Of a stretch of 64,000 nt of DNA, positions 12,895-22,456 are shown one piece after another (the first letter of the stretch is position 1; every line of letters begins with the position of its first letter). The translations under genes were made by a program, and so were the position numbers. Below the pieces are notes generated by a model. The model was not told the DNA's origin and searched no databases. It worked only from the letters and a program-made list of their open reading frames with translations. This stretch comes from Symsagittifera roscoffensis. Taxonomy: Eukaryota > Xenacoelomorpha > Acoela > Convolutidae. Location of the stretch: contig NC_087062.1 of assembly GCF_963678635.1 (NCBI RefSeq), positions 100,983,209 through 101,047,208 of the forward strand, in the 5' to 3' direction.

Positions 12895-13661
12895 TCTTCT
12901 CAGCTCTTTCTCACAAAATTCTCCCAGAATTATGAGATCTTTGATGATGTATGTAGGAACTTTTTTGTAGATTTTGCCGAAATTTTGAAATTTTCATCTG
13001 TAAACTTTGGCTTTCATCCTTTTCGGAACGAAATATCGTTTTTTGAAGTTTTAACTCTTTCACCAATTTTGAATTTTGGTTTAATATAATTCATGAACAA
13101 TTTGTTATACAAAATTGAGAAAAAATCACTTCTTTTCGCATCTCTCGGAGATTTTCCAATTGATCGATTTTTGCGACAATTCAATGTAGAAATCGTTGCA
13201 ATTTGGGAACAAACTTTTCACCAAGGTCTTCAATATAACGATATATTATATGTTTTAAAGAATGAATTGCCCTCTCTGCAATTTCAGCTTCTGTTTCACT
13301 CATTGTTGAGTAAACTTCAATGTTTTTCTCCTTGCAAAATTTTTCAAAAGTTCCCCCATACTCTGTTCCTTTATCAAACCAAAGTTTTTCAGGGTTGCTT
13401 TTTCGAGAAATCATTTTTCCGAAAGCTTGTCAAGTGTCTTTGGAATACTTTGTTTTCATTGTTTGAACTCTAAGAAAATCTCAAAAAAAAATCTACAGCA
13501 ACTAATAAATAGTTGACTCCATTGTTTTGAATAGCTAACTTGTCTACAAAAGCCAATTCCATAGAACCGTACGCAGCTCTGCCCCTAGAATACAATCTGT
13601 TTAGTCTTAGTTTTTCAAATTTTGAAAGGGATCCAAGTTCCTCTATCTTTTGCTTTGGCAT
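12895..13661 (-). pseudogene. Polinton integrase (retroviral-like DDE)
   Basis: Pieces in three frames give RLYSRGRAAYGSMELAFVDK and YLLVAVDFFLRF (13,470-13,661), a core block with PEKLWFDKGTEYGGTFEKFC and EVYSTMSETEAEIAERAIHS (13,181-13,414), and a C-terminal SH3/chromo-like part (about 12,895-13,180: KPKFKIGERVKTSKNDISF). The three acidic residues of the catalytic triad are visible (Asp in FVDK, Asp in FDKGTE, Glu in AERAI). The protein inserts the element into host DNA. The gene overlaps the end of the upstream ORF (13,615-14,027). Frameshifts and stops make it inactive. It is distinct from the Ty3/gypsy integrases elsewhere in the window. Confidence 0.82.
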
Positions 13662-14027
13662 TCTTGTTAATAATAAGTTTAGGAGGAAGTTGAATTGCTT
13701 CCAAAATAGTAAAGTAAAAAACTGGAAAATCGGTGTTTTTTCGCTTTAAAGCACACACAAAGTCTACAATAAATTTTTTTGTATCTCGACTATCTATTAT
13801 ATACTAGTGTCTGACTGGCTGAGTTTAATTCTAGGAGAATTCAAAACTAAATCAATAATGTGCTTACTGTTCCTCGTTTTAAACCTCGCTTTTACAGCAC
13901 TGTAAACACAATCAAAATTTTTTGGTACAATCTCCTCTTTTTCTTGCTGTTTTTCCAAATTTTGTTTTCTTGGAAGTGTACTTTGTGATTGATAAACTGA
14001 GTACGGAATTAAAACAAACGGTTCCAT
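13615..14027 (-). pseudogene. Conserved Polinton protein of unknown function upstream of integrase
   Basis: ATG at 14027 (MEPFVLIPYSVYQSQ) leads through a Lys/Glu-rich segment to a block LNSPRIKLSQSD, then after a frameshift near 13,797 to DSRDTKKFIVDFVCALKRKN and the end NAKAKDRGTWIPFKI at TGA 13617-13615. About 137 codons. I recognise this ending and layout from Polinton-like elements in invertebrate genomes, where the ORF precedes integrase, but no function is known to me. It overlaps the integrase frame by about 45 bases. One frameshift is seen. Confidence 0.55.
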
Positions 14028-14033
14028 ACTATG

Positions 14034-14330
14034 TCAATAGTTTAATGACAAAAAGGGTGATGATAGATATAATTGTAACACTTTAAATGAACTTAAAAAT
14101 TTTCTTCTTTTGTGTAGAAGAGTTCTTTTTGTGTGAGTTCTGAAGTTTCTTTTCGATATTTTACTACGTCTTTTCTCCGAAGATCTCGAAGCTCTCCTCT
14201 TAATAGGTTTACAAAAAACCTCGCTGAGAAACCGAATGAAATCTTTTGGGCAATTGAGAATGAACTTTTTTTGAAGCCTTAGGGAAAATTTTTGAAATAC
14301 TGGGAGAATAGAGTACTCATTGTCCAAAAA
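14034..14330 (-). pseudogene. Small very basic protein downstream of the ATPase
   Basis: This is the C-terminal ~100 codons of a frame that begins in the ATPase. The composition changes sharply at about 14,330: FSLRLQKKFILNCPKDFIRF, then a tract rich in Arg, Lys and Ser (KPIKRRASRSSEKRRSKISK), then KRTLLHKRRKFLSS. It probably was a separate small gene now fused to the ATPase by loss of the stop/start region. A DNA-binding role is inferred from charge only. Confidence 0.45.
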
Positions 14331-14890
14331 CTTTGTCTCTATTCCAGCTGGTAAGTGAAACTTTGTTGGAACTGACCCATTCTTAGAGCAATAACTAAGT
14401 AAATCAAATTTTTTTGGGGTTAAATCAATAAGTAAATGAACATAAGGAACGGATGTTGCATCTTGATACCACTCTTTCAATTGAGATCCTAGACCTAGTT
14501 GTTGACTTAGTGTATTGATTTGTAAAACATCCCTCGGCGACTTGAACAAGACTATGTGTGTATTTTGTAACTCTACATCTCTTCCTAATTTGCTTTGATG
14601 AAATAAATTGTGTTTGATGTATACTGTATTCAGTCCCCTGTGTCTCCCACCAGTAGCAATTTTGACAAATTGTTTGGAGTTTGAGATTTTTTTCACTAGA
14701 ATCATCAAATATACGCAAATACTTAGTTCCACTCTTGGAAAGATTTTCAATCAAGTCAAAATCTACTCCTTGTACCAACTTTCAACCAATCAAAAATAAG
14801 ATTTTCCAGATCCACTTGCCCAACTGGGGAAATAAAAACTCATTCTTTGGTAGATATTATTTTATTCATAGCTTTGGAGAAGGTACAATA
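14331..14890 (-). pseudogene. Packaging ATPase (FtsK/HerA, A32-like) of the Polinton
   Basis: The P-loop is at about 14,797-14,819 (GSGKS readable in one frame, IFDWLKVGT in the next), followed by a Walker B region YLRIFDDSSE (about 14,720) and the very conserved block GRHRGLNTVYIKHNLFHQSK, with ELQNTHIVLFKSPRDV behind it, ending with a YVHLLIDLTP motif (14,334-14,680). This is the genome-packaging ATPase of Polintons and adintoviruses, acting in loading DNA into the capsid. The order of motifs is normal, but about 30 residues between P-loop and Walker B are missing and the frame shifts at least twice, so it is inactive. Confidence 0.82.
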
Positions 14891-15196
14891 TAACCGACTG
14901 TACTTGATAAAATAGCTACCCAAACTGTTGTTTCTTCAAATGTTGTGGATAACATAAATCGAATGATTGCACATACTAGCATCAAAAATATAACAAAAAA
15001 TTGGCACAAAAAACTAAAAGAGATCTATTTCAAGCACTTCCAAACAATTTCAATGATTTTCGTTCATAAATTTTTTCATCGAAAACAAAATTTCCTAAAT
15101 TTACGGGCTTAAAAAATTGATCGACCACCCTAACTCTAAAAAGAAAAAATTGACAATGAAATTTAATTAGTTTTTGAAAATGATAGTACATTAAGG

Positions 15197-15520
15197 TTAA
15201 TATAATTTACAGTTTGTTAAAAATACATCGTATGTTCCGTATTCAAATGTTTTTCTTTCTGCACAGTGAAGAGTTTTTGCATGACGAATTGGGCAGCTGC
15301 TACACCCCCAATCATATCCTTCATCTTTGAATATCAAAAACTGAACTTTAAGGTAATCGTAGTCATCCAAATTAATAATCTTTGTTTCCAAAAATTCTGA
15401 CAGAATCTTACATTTTTCATATCTTTTTGCAAAAATTTCCGTTTCTGTGGCTTCTAAATTTTTCAATTTTTTTTTCAAGTTCAGTATAATTTTCGTAACC
15501 ACTGCTCCAATTGATTCCAT
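15197..15520 (-). CDS. Hypothetical protein with a C-terminal Cys cluster (107 aa)
   Basis: Open frame from ATG 15520 to 15197. Residues 10-60 are Lys/Leu/Glu-rich and look helical. The C-terminal third has WGCSSCPIRHAKTLHCAERK, that is C-x2-C...H...C, a possible zinc-binding site. It lies upstream of the ATPase on the same strand, in the Polinton-like segment. I do not recognise a family. It could be a minor element protein or the tail of a larger broken gene, because coding-like fragments continue upstream to about 16,620. Confidence 0.4.
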   Translation of the reverse strand: MESIGAVVTKIILNLKKKLKNLEATETEIFAKRYEKCKILSEFLETKIINLDDYDYLKVQFLIFKDEGYDWGCSSCPIRHAKTLHCAERKTFEYGTYDVFLTNCKLY

Positions 15521-16750
15521 GAAGATGATGTGTACACCAAAAAGAATGAGATTTGGTCTGAGTTTTTTGGGAGGGAGAAAGGAATATACTACAGTTTGTC
15601 CATCCTTATAACTTCCTAATTCTTCTACTATATTGTTTTCAATAATTTCAAAACAACTAGACTCATTCTGTTAACTGTTTTTTCTGGAGTTTTTTTGGTT
15701 AAAATGATTACCAATCAAACAAAGCATATACTGATGAAGCAAATATTTTAACATATAAACAGAAAAAAAATCCAGCACGTGATCAAAAAAGCTTGAACTG
15801 GGTAGACTAGGTGCAATATAACAATACCCAGGTCCTTTCTTCGTAGTAGATTTTACAGATCCAGCAGAGTCATGTAGAATTGCATGTAGTTTAAAAGATT
15901 TGGTTTTTGCAAAAAAGTAATCCCTCCACGAATTTCCATATCAAATTAATCCTCCAAAAGGAAACTTTTGGTTCATTTCTTTTATATTTATGTCCGGGTC
16001 CAAAACAATACAGGTACAGAGAAACAATTTTTTTTCTTTTTGTATTTGATGAGAAATCTTGCTTAATAATCTCAAAAATTCTTAGAATTTCTTTCAGTTT
16101 CTGTACTTCGATTTTCTGCAGTGCGTTCGTCAATTATGATGCAAGATTTTTTGAAGTTCTCTACATAACCTAGTAAAGATGGAAGCATATCGAGTAATTT
16201 ATCATATTCTTCTCTTTATAGTTGTAAAGATTGATTATTTTTTCATTGATTTCCATTTCCACGATATTCTAAGAGTTTTTTTTTCTGTGAAATTTTCTTC
16301 TACCATTATGCAGAATCCACTAAAAATGGGATATTTGTGAGTCTACATCCAAAATCTGCAAGTTTGGTAAATTTTGTGGTTCTATAATTGTTTAAAAAAA
16401 TTTTTGGGACTTTTCTTCAAGAACAATATGAAGAAATCCCAACTTATTGTGAAGTTTTAAGATTAAATTTCTTGAGAAACCAATATTCCAACTCATTCCA
16501 TTTCTCATTTCAACACAAATACTAAATGAAAAATGATTTTGAAGATAAAAAGTTAAATTACAAGACAAAAAACCTAAATAACACAATTTGTTGTACATTA
16601 CAGTTCTCAACAAACATAAAGTCTCCCCAAAATTTGGGACAGTTCTTGGAATTCCTTTAAAGTATAGTTGACATAGACAACTTGTTTCATTGCTTCATTC
16701 TCTTTTGCGGTGAACAATCGAATCTGAATGTAGGGTGGTTTGTTAACATT
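15521..16750 (-). other. Decayed coding region, not identified
   Basis: The minus strand shows several short open pieces (for example 15,891-16,133 and 16,392-16,613) with stops and shifts between them. One piece, read across frames, gives EEYDKLLDMLPSLLGYVENF followed by a CIIIDERTAE stretch, and looks like protein rather than chance. It probably represents one or two Polinton-type accessory genes too damaged to name. No motif allows a functional call. Confidence 0.35.
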
Positions 16751-17083
16751 TTACTTCTTGACCGTGATATAAACTTGTCTTCTATTGTAAGTTACTATGT
16801 CATACACTCTGTTGCTCCTGATGCATAGTTGACTCCTTGTCGGAAGTGAGTTCCAATATAGGAACGAGTTCAAGGTTTTCAGAATCGTGAATAATGATAT
16901 TTCTAACTTCCGAGATTGCTTCTGCTTCTTTTTCACCAAGATAGACTTGCTGTCTTTGTTCGAGTTGTCCCAACTCATTTTTCTTAAATAGCTGAAACCA
17001 GAGTTCAAAATATTTTTTCCACATGTAGGATTTTTTGGACTAAGCAAATCTCCCAATTCTTGTTTGATTTTTTGAAAATTCAA
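16751..17083 (-). pseudogene. Unidentified Polinton-region gene remnant
   Basis: Two overlapping minus-strand frames share this stretch. One begins MNFQKIKQELGDLLSPKNPT; the other continues with YFELWFQLFKKNELGQLEQR and a Glu-rich helical part ending in MHQEQQSV. Together they suggest one gene of about 110 codons broken by a 1-base shift near 17,024. I do not recognise the family. Confidence 0.35.
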
Positions 17084-17393
17084 TATAGTTGGGGCTAGTG
17101 TCTTTTCGTGAGTACATTTTTCAATAGGAGAACAAACTGATCCGAGGAAGAGACTTCAGAGAAATGATTTTGAGATTAAATTAAGTTGGAAGTAAACAAA
17201 ATGAGTCATTCACTTAACCATGAAAGGAAATAAAACTATAATTGGAATTTTTGAGTGAAACTTCCAAATATGGAATTGTGTAGGTGTTAGTGTTCCTATA
17301 TAAATCCACAACTCTCAGCAAAAATCATTGTTTCAGATAACTGCAGCTATGTGACAAGCTCTTCCCAGCTTTTATTCAGATTAGTATCAAAAA

Positions 17394-17774
17394 TTGATAA
17401 TTATTTCCGTTTCCAGTGATTTTTACGAAAAATATAAAGTAACCAATAATATTTATGTCTCTACCGACAATTTTTACTGTTCTTTGGAAAATTGTAAAGT
17501 CCACATACTTCTGATGTGTTCATCTTTCGATCAAACTTTACAACGATTGGGTAATTTTCATTTCACATACCAAAGTATCGATTGTCAATTTTTCTACAAA
17601 GTGCTAAGAGTGTGTGAGTTTTTTGACAAGATCCAAAAAGCATTAGGTAATTTTTTACTTGTGAACAACTTTTCTAATGTTTTTCCGAATATGTGTGGAA
17701 ACATTAATCAAATGCAAACATGTGTGCGAGTTCGGAGCACTAAATTAAGTTCTAATTGTTTTTCATTGGTTTAG
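17394..17774 (+). CDS. Hypothetical ORF, 126 codons, plus strand
   Basis: This is an uninterrupted plus-strand frame starting with ATG 17394. It is Phe/Cys/Asn-rich, without repeats or clear domains. Its strand is opposite to the neighbouring capsid-type genes. It may be a chance frame in AT-rich DNA; nothing but its length supports it. Confidence 0.2.
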   Translation: MIIISVSSDFYEKYKVTNNIYVSTDNFYCSLENCKVHILLMCSSFDQTLQRLGNFHFTYQSIDCQFFYKVLRVCEFFDKIQKALGNFLLVNNFSNVFPNMCGNINQMQTCVRVRSTKLSSNCFSLV

Positions 17775-17875
17775 GCTGAACTTCTCGTCTAATCTCATAA
17801 TTAAAGTGAAATTGAAGAACATAGTTAGTAACAGAAAAAGACGTCAACACCAAACATCATTTAATTACAAAACGT

Positions 17876-18261
17876 TTAATCAAAGAGCTGTCGAGCAGCA
17901 GAAGAGTTCTGGAGGTTCTCTATAGATCGCAGAGCTGGACGAGGTTCCATTGCTGGTGGTTGTTGTGGAGGAATGTTTTGAGGCGTCATTGCTTCTGAGA
18001 AACTCTCATCTTCATCTATTTTGATGGGTTTTCGACTGAACCTGGCTCCTCCCAAGGAAAGAGTAAGTCGTCGACTGGTTGAGCGACAAATCTTGAGTCA
18101 GGAATCTCGGGGTAATTCAATACCACATGATCAGAAACTTCCTCCATCATTTGCATTGTTCCAAGTTGGTTCTCTGTGATGGGAACTAGCATCCGTTGAT
18201 GTACAATGAAATCCCTTCGCATCACTTCCACCATGTGCCAGACTTGAATTGGGAAGTCCAT
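17876..18261 (-). pseudogene. Small acidic Polinton-region protein, one frameshift
   Basis: ATG at 18261 (MDFPIQVWHMVEVMRRDF) leads to a conserved-looking part (ENQLGTMQMMEEVSDHVV, then PEIPDSRFVAQPVDDLLFPW). After a shift near 18,020 the frame continues as an acidic then Pro-rich tail (DEDESFSEAMTPQNIPPQQP) to TAA at 17878-17876; about 128 codons. Part of it (18,022-18,178) recurs at 22,306-22,455 with several substitutions. It is the minus-strand gene closest to the intergenic region shared with polB. The function is unknown. Confidence 0.45.
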
Positions 18262-18503
18262 TTGTGCCAGAAAAACTCCAGGGCTGTTTCTCGCTTTTGA
18301 ATTTGTACTAGGTCAGGTGAAAATTATACAGAGTACATGAGGTTGCTGTTTTGCACTGAGAAGATCATTTTGAGCAATAAACTGAGTTAAAGAATGAAAA
18401 CAAGAAAGAGCTGAGAGAAGGGTAGCTGACGGAAGATAAGTTGAAAATAAATTGATTTTTAGTGAGGAGTAGGGGTATCTTCAACTCGAATGTGTGGGTT
18501 TGA

Positions 18504-18680
18504 CCAATCAGAATTGATTTTCCTTATTTGGATTGTAGTCGTGTCCAATCAGATTTCAGCTTCCTTTTATGGGCTTCTTGGATAAAAGCCGTGTCCAATC
18601 GGAAAGAAAGCTCCATTTTGGGTATTGTCGTTTCCAATCACAAAAATGTTCATTTTTGTTCTAGTTGTCGTATCCAATCA
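18504..18680 (+). promoter_or_regulatory. Cluster of five CCAATC boxes
   Basis: CCAATC occurs at 18,504, 18,545, 18,595, 18,634 and 18,674, with spacings of 41, 50, 39 and 40 bases, all in the same orientation, several with a shared GTCGT(G/A)TCCAATCAGA context. Two more in opposite orientation (TGATTGG) lie at 19,525 and 19,575. CCAAT is the NF-Y binding core. The position between divergent genes suggests promoter elements; the regular spacing also fits a degenerate ~40-bp tandem repeat. Confidence 0.45.
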
Positions 18681-19091
18681 GAGAAATTTTTAAGGAAATG
18701 AATCTTCCAAATAAAAAAAAACATACACAAAAGCAATTGCAAAAATAAATGACCAAAAGTTTTTTGCAGTAAAATAAGAAGTATTGCTGATATAAGTAAC
18801 AAAATAAAGAAAATTAATGACATCTACTTTTTTCATCAAATTAATTGAATTAATTAACATCTCTGCAACTTTTTTCATCAAATTAATTGAATTTTTTGTA
18901 TGTAATCAATGAGAAATTGCTAATTTTTGAGTAGATAGTCAAGGTCTTTAATTTAAATGTAAATTTGGGAGGATAACTCAAAGTTGACAAATTTTTCAAA
19001 GCAAACATCTGGAAATCTGATTCCAAACCGAATCAAGCAGGATTTTGAACTTTGAAAATCCTAAAAAAATGAAGCAATATAGAACATTGCT

Positions 19092-19172
19092 GGGGAGGTT
19101 TTACAATTTTGGGTTTTGGATAGGGAATAGAAAGAGTTTTTGATATATTATTGTACGACTTTTGATTAATTT
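19092..19172 (+). repeat. ~80-bp repeat, inverted partner inside polB copy 1
   Basis: This segment (TTGGGTTTTGGATAGGGAAT followed by AAAGAGTTTTTGATATATTA) is present in reverse complement at 20,948-21,029 with a handful of differences. See the partner entry. Confidence 0.75.
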
Positions 19173-19825
19173 CAAATTCTCGAGAATAAACAAAATTTGT
19201 TTCTTTGTGAGGTGTAATTCAGCCGTGAGTTTAAATTTTTAATAAGCAATATGTGGATCAAAAGTAAAGTCTTTGATTGAGTAAGTTTCTCTGATTCTCT
19301 GAAGAGACCTTCACTAAGTCAGATAACTCTATTTCGTACAATAAAAACGTCCAAAAAATTATGAAAAAAGTACGAGACAACAAAAAGAAAATCATTTGGA
19401 TTTTTTTCCTTTTTCTTGTAAAGTAACTCGAGGAAGCTCAAAGGTTTTTGATAGACATTTTAAAAAAAATGATTAAGGTTTTTTAAAAATCATAAGCAGT
19501 TCACTTTTAGAGAATGCAGGATTCTGATTGGCTGACTTCCAACAAACAGTTATAATTAAAAGAAAACTTAATTCTGATTGGTTGATTTTCTCTACGTAAT
19601 AGTAAATAAAACTCATTTTAGTCAGATTTTTACTTACGTTAAAAGCAATCGCTCTATACTTTGTACAACTACTTGAAAATTTTTTAGATAATTTGGAACT
19701 ATTCAAAGTATGTATAAATAACATATTTAATTTTTTTAATTTTTTTAATTTAAACCTCCCAATTTTGTAGGTACCACATAATTTTAATTAATTTTGCTAT
19801 AAGCTAATTATCCTACTTTTTTCAG

Positions 19826-22305
19826 ATGCCAGCACTCAACAGGAATGAGAAAGTGAAATGCGAGGAATATGGTAAAGAGTATAGAAGAGACAATGCTTCT
19901 CGACATCGCAAGAGTTATGTTCGAGGAGTTTTTTCTTGACCGAAATGTAATTATTGTACTTACAACTAGCAAGAAACGAATTTCCAAACAAGCAAGAAGC
20001 ACGTAAAGTCAACCCCAAAAATCAACAAAGTGTGTATCGTGTGAGAAAGAATATCCAAGCTAATATTCACTTCAACAGCATCGCAAGAAGAATCACGGGT
20101 TGAAAGCGAGAAAAACGAGTGATTCTATTGCTGATTTGAATAAAATCTGGGAAAACGACGAAGATAGTGATCAGCTACGAGATGAGTTGAATGCCTGGCA
20201 ACACTTCTTGACAGATACCGAGATGGAAAATGGACGCCACAAAGTTTTCAATTTTAAACTTTCAAAACTAGATCCTAATCTAGTTAATGAAAAACTGGAT
20301 TAAGTCTTTGAAGATCTTGATTTTGCAGCAAAAATCAATATTGCCTTGTGATTTGCATTATATAAAACAGAAATCTGTGAATATCGTTATTTCTACGCTC
20401 ATGAAAATAACACACTTTTTGATAAATCTTTACTGCTTTTTACTAAAGCAGACTTGACGACTATACAGAACAAGTTCAATAAGCAAGATATCATTAATGT
20501 TTGTACACAAGAGAGACAAAATACGAAATGGCGATTCAAGCTGATCACTAATGTAACCATTTTTGCAGCCTTACTGAAAAACGTACCCATGGGATGTCCA
20601 GATTCAGTGATTCCCGAGCCACTTCTGAGGAATAACCATGTTAATTGTTTGATTTCGGATGCGCACACGCAAGAACCAAACAGTGACAACTTGTGTTTGT
20701 TTCGAGCGCTTGCAGTTCATTTACATGGAACAATTAATCTTGCAATATCCATTTCCAAGATCTTTAAAGATTTTCTGGTAAAATTGGGTTGTGATCCAAA
20801 ATAGTTTCGCGGAGTTTCGATTGATAGACTACCAGTAGTTGAAGATGTAGTAGAGAAAAACATCTTTATCTACGATATCGACATTAAAGACGGAGACTTC
20901 GTGGGAAAATTAGCCCGGAGAAGTATCGGTAAATACGAGAACACAGGAATTGATCAAAAAGTCGTACGATAATATATCAAAAACTCTTTCTATTCCCTAT
21001 CCAAAACCCAAATTTGTAAAAAACTCCCCATAAAAGTTTATACTCTACGAGAGACGTTATTTGAAAAACTGGATGGGTTCAATATTGAGTACAAATTAGA
21101 ACAAATCTTATTCAAAAATGATGCAATTTTTGACTTTGAATCAATTTGCGTGCCATCCGAAGAACTAAAACCAACCGAAACAATAACTTGGATCGGGAAG
21201 CATGAACCCATATCAGCGTCAATTTCATCCAATTTGCTTGACAAACCCATACTTTTTTGTGACAAAGATCTACAATCCCTCATTATTGCCTTTGTGGCAA
21301 ACTTGGAGTTGTTAGCGGAAAAAAAATAAAACCGAAATGCGATCGGAATTTCTGGAAATTGAAAACAACATCAAAAAGCGGCTACACACAATTTTCAGCA
21401 TACTTAATGAGCGAGTTAGTTTCAAAAAGAGTGAAGCAAGAGAGTACAAAGACGAGGAAGAAACAGAATGAGGAAGAAACAGACGCATCCACTCACTTTC
21501 TGAGGATTCAAAAAAACTAATTGATTGATTTGATGCAACATCTGGAGAGATACACCAATACTCTGCCAGTAATTGGATTCAACAGTGGTCGGTGTGATGT
21601 AAGCCTCATTAAATAATACTTCCTTCCCTATCTTATCAACGAAAAAAGAAATTGAACCTTCAGTTATTAAGAAAGCAAACGACTTTGTTTCCTTTAAATG
21701 TGAAGATGTTCAGCTACTGGACTTTATGAAGTTTTTGGGTGGAGATACTACTTTAGACTCTTTTCTAGAAGCTTACAAGCCAGTGAGATGAAAGGATACT
21801 TTCCATACGAGTGGTTTTTTGCTCCTAACATGCTTGATGAACAACAACTACCCTCGTATGATGACTTCTACAGCTAACTGAAGAATAGTAACCCTCTCGA
21901 TAAAAAGTATGACGATTTTCAGAAGCTTCTCAATACTGGGATAACTGAAGAGGAAGCCTTGAAAAAACTCGGCCTCAAAACCAAACCACCTGCGGGATTG
22001 GAAAACTACAATTACCTTAAATCTGTCTGGGAACAGGAAAAGATGACAACATTTCGCAATTTTCTACGGTAGTATAACAACAAGGATGTTGTTCCTACCC
22101 TTGATGCTATGCAGAAAATGATTGAAATTTTTCATGAAAAAGGGATAGATATTACAAAGCTCGACTGCACACTACCGAATCTAGCCAATATCTGTCTACA
22201 AAAATCGACCGACTATAAGTTTAACCCATTCTTTTCGAGTGATAGTGACTTGCTTGAGAAAATACAGGAAGCTATGACCGGTGGTCCCTTAAATGTTTTC
22301 AACAG
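19826..22305 (+). pseudogene. Protein-primed family B DNA polymerase, truncated duplicate copy
   Basis: ATG at 19826 follows a TTTTTCAG stretch. The N-terminus has a C2H2-like zinc finger (CEEYGKEYRRDNASRHRKS). Next come an acidic segment, a DNLCLFRALAVH motif typical of the N-terminal extension of animal Polinton-type PolB, exonuclease motif I (DFESI, about 21,138) and motif II (FNSGRCD, about 21,585), and a TLPNLANICLQKSTDYKFNP block (about 22,160). It ends at about 22,300 at a duplication junction, before the polymerase catalytic motifs. It has many stops, and about 140 bp found in copy 2 are replaced by the inverted repeat at 20,948-21,029. Inactive. Confidence 0.85.
20948..21029 (-). repeat. 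Inverted ~80-bp repeat inserted in polB copy 1
   Basis: Reverse complement of 19,092-19,172. Copy 2 of polB has ordinary coding sequence at this place (a C-x2-C...H...C finger-like segment at about 23,507-23,650), so in copy 1 this block replaced about 140 bp. A short mobile sequence or a template-switch event could explain it. Confidence 0.75.
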
Positions 22306-22455
22306 GGTTTTCGACTGATCCTGGCTCCCCCCAAGGAAAGAGGAAGTCGTCGACTGGTTGAGCCACAAATCTTGAGTCAGGAATCTCGGGGTAATTCAAT
22401 CCCACACGATCAGAAACTTCCTCCATCATTTGCATTGTTCCAAGTTGGTTCTCTG
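22306..22455 (-). repeat. Duplication junction: copy of 18,022-18,178
   Basis: About 150 bp that repeat the coding part of the small acidic gene (ENQLGTMQMMEEVSDRVG readable) sit between the truncated polB copy 1 and the start of polB copy 2. This is the signature of a tandem duplication with one breakpoint inside that gene and the other inside polB, followed by loss of about 1.7 kb (18,179-19,869 equivalent) in the second copy. Confidence 0.8.
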
Positions 22456-22456
22456 T

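Larger units (their letters stand above)
18300..19825. other. Intergenic region between divergent Polinton-type genes
   Basis: No gene is supported here. It contains the CCAAT-box cluster at 18,504-18,680, two inverted ATTGG motifs at 19,525-19,531 and 19,575-19,581, an inverted-repeat partner at 19,092-19,172, and long AT-rich stretches. It separates the minus-strand block from the plus-strand polymerase, so it is the natural place for promoters of both. Confidence 0.5.
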
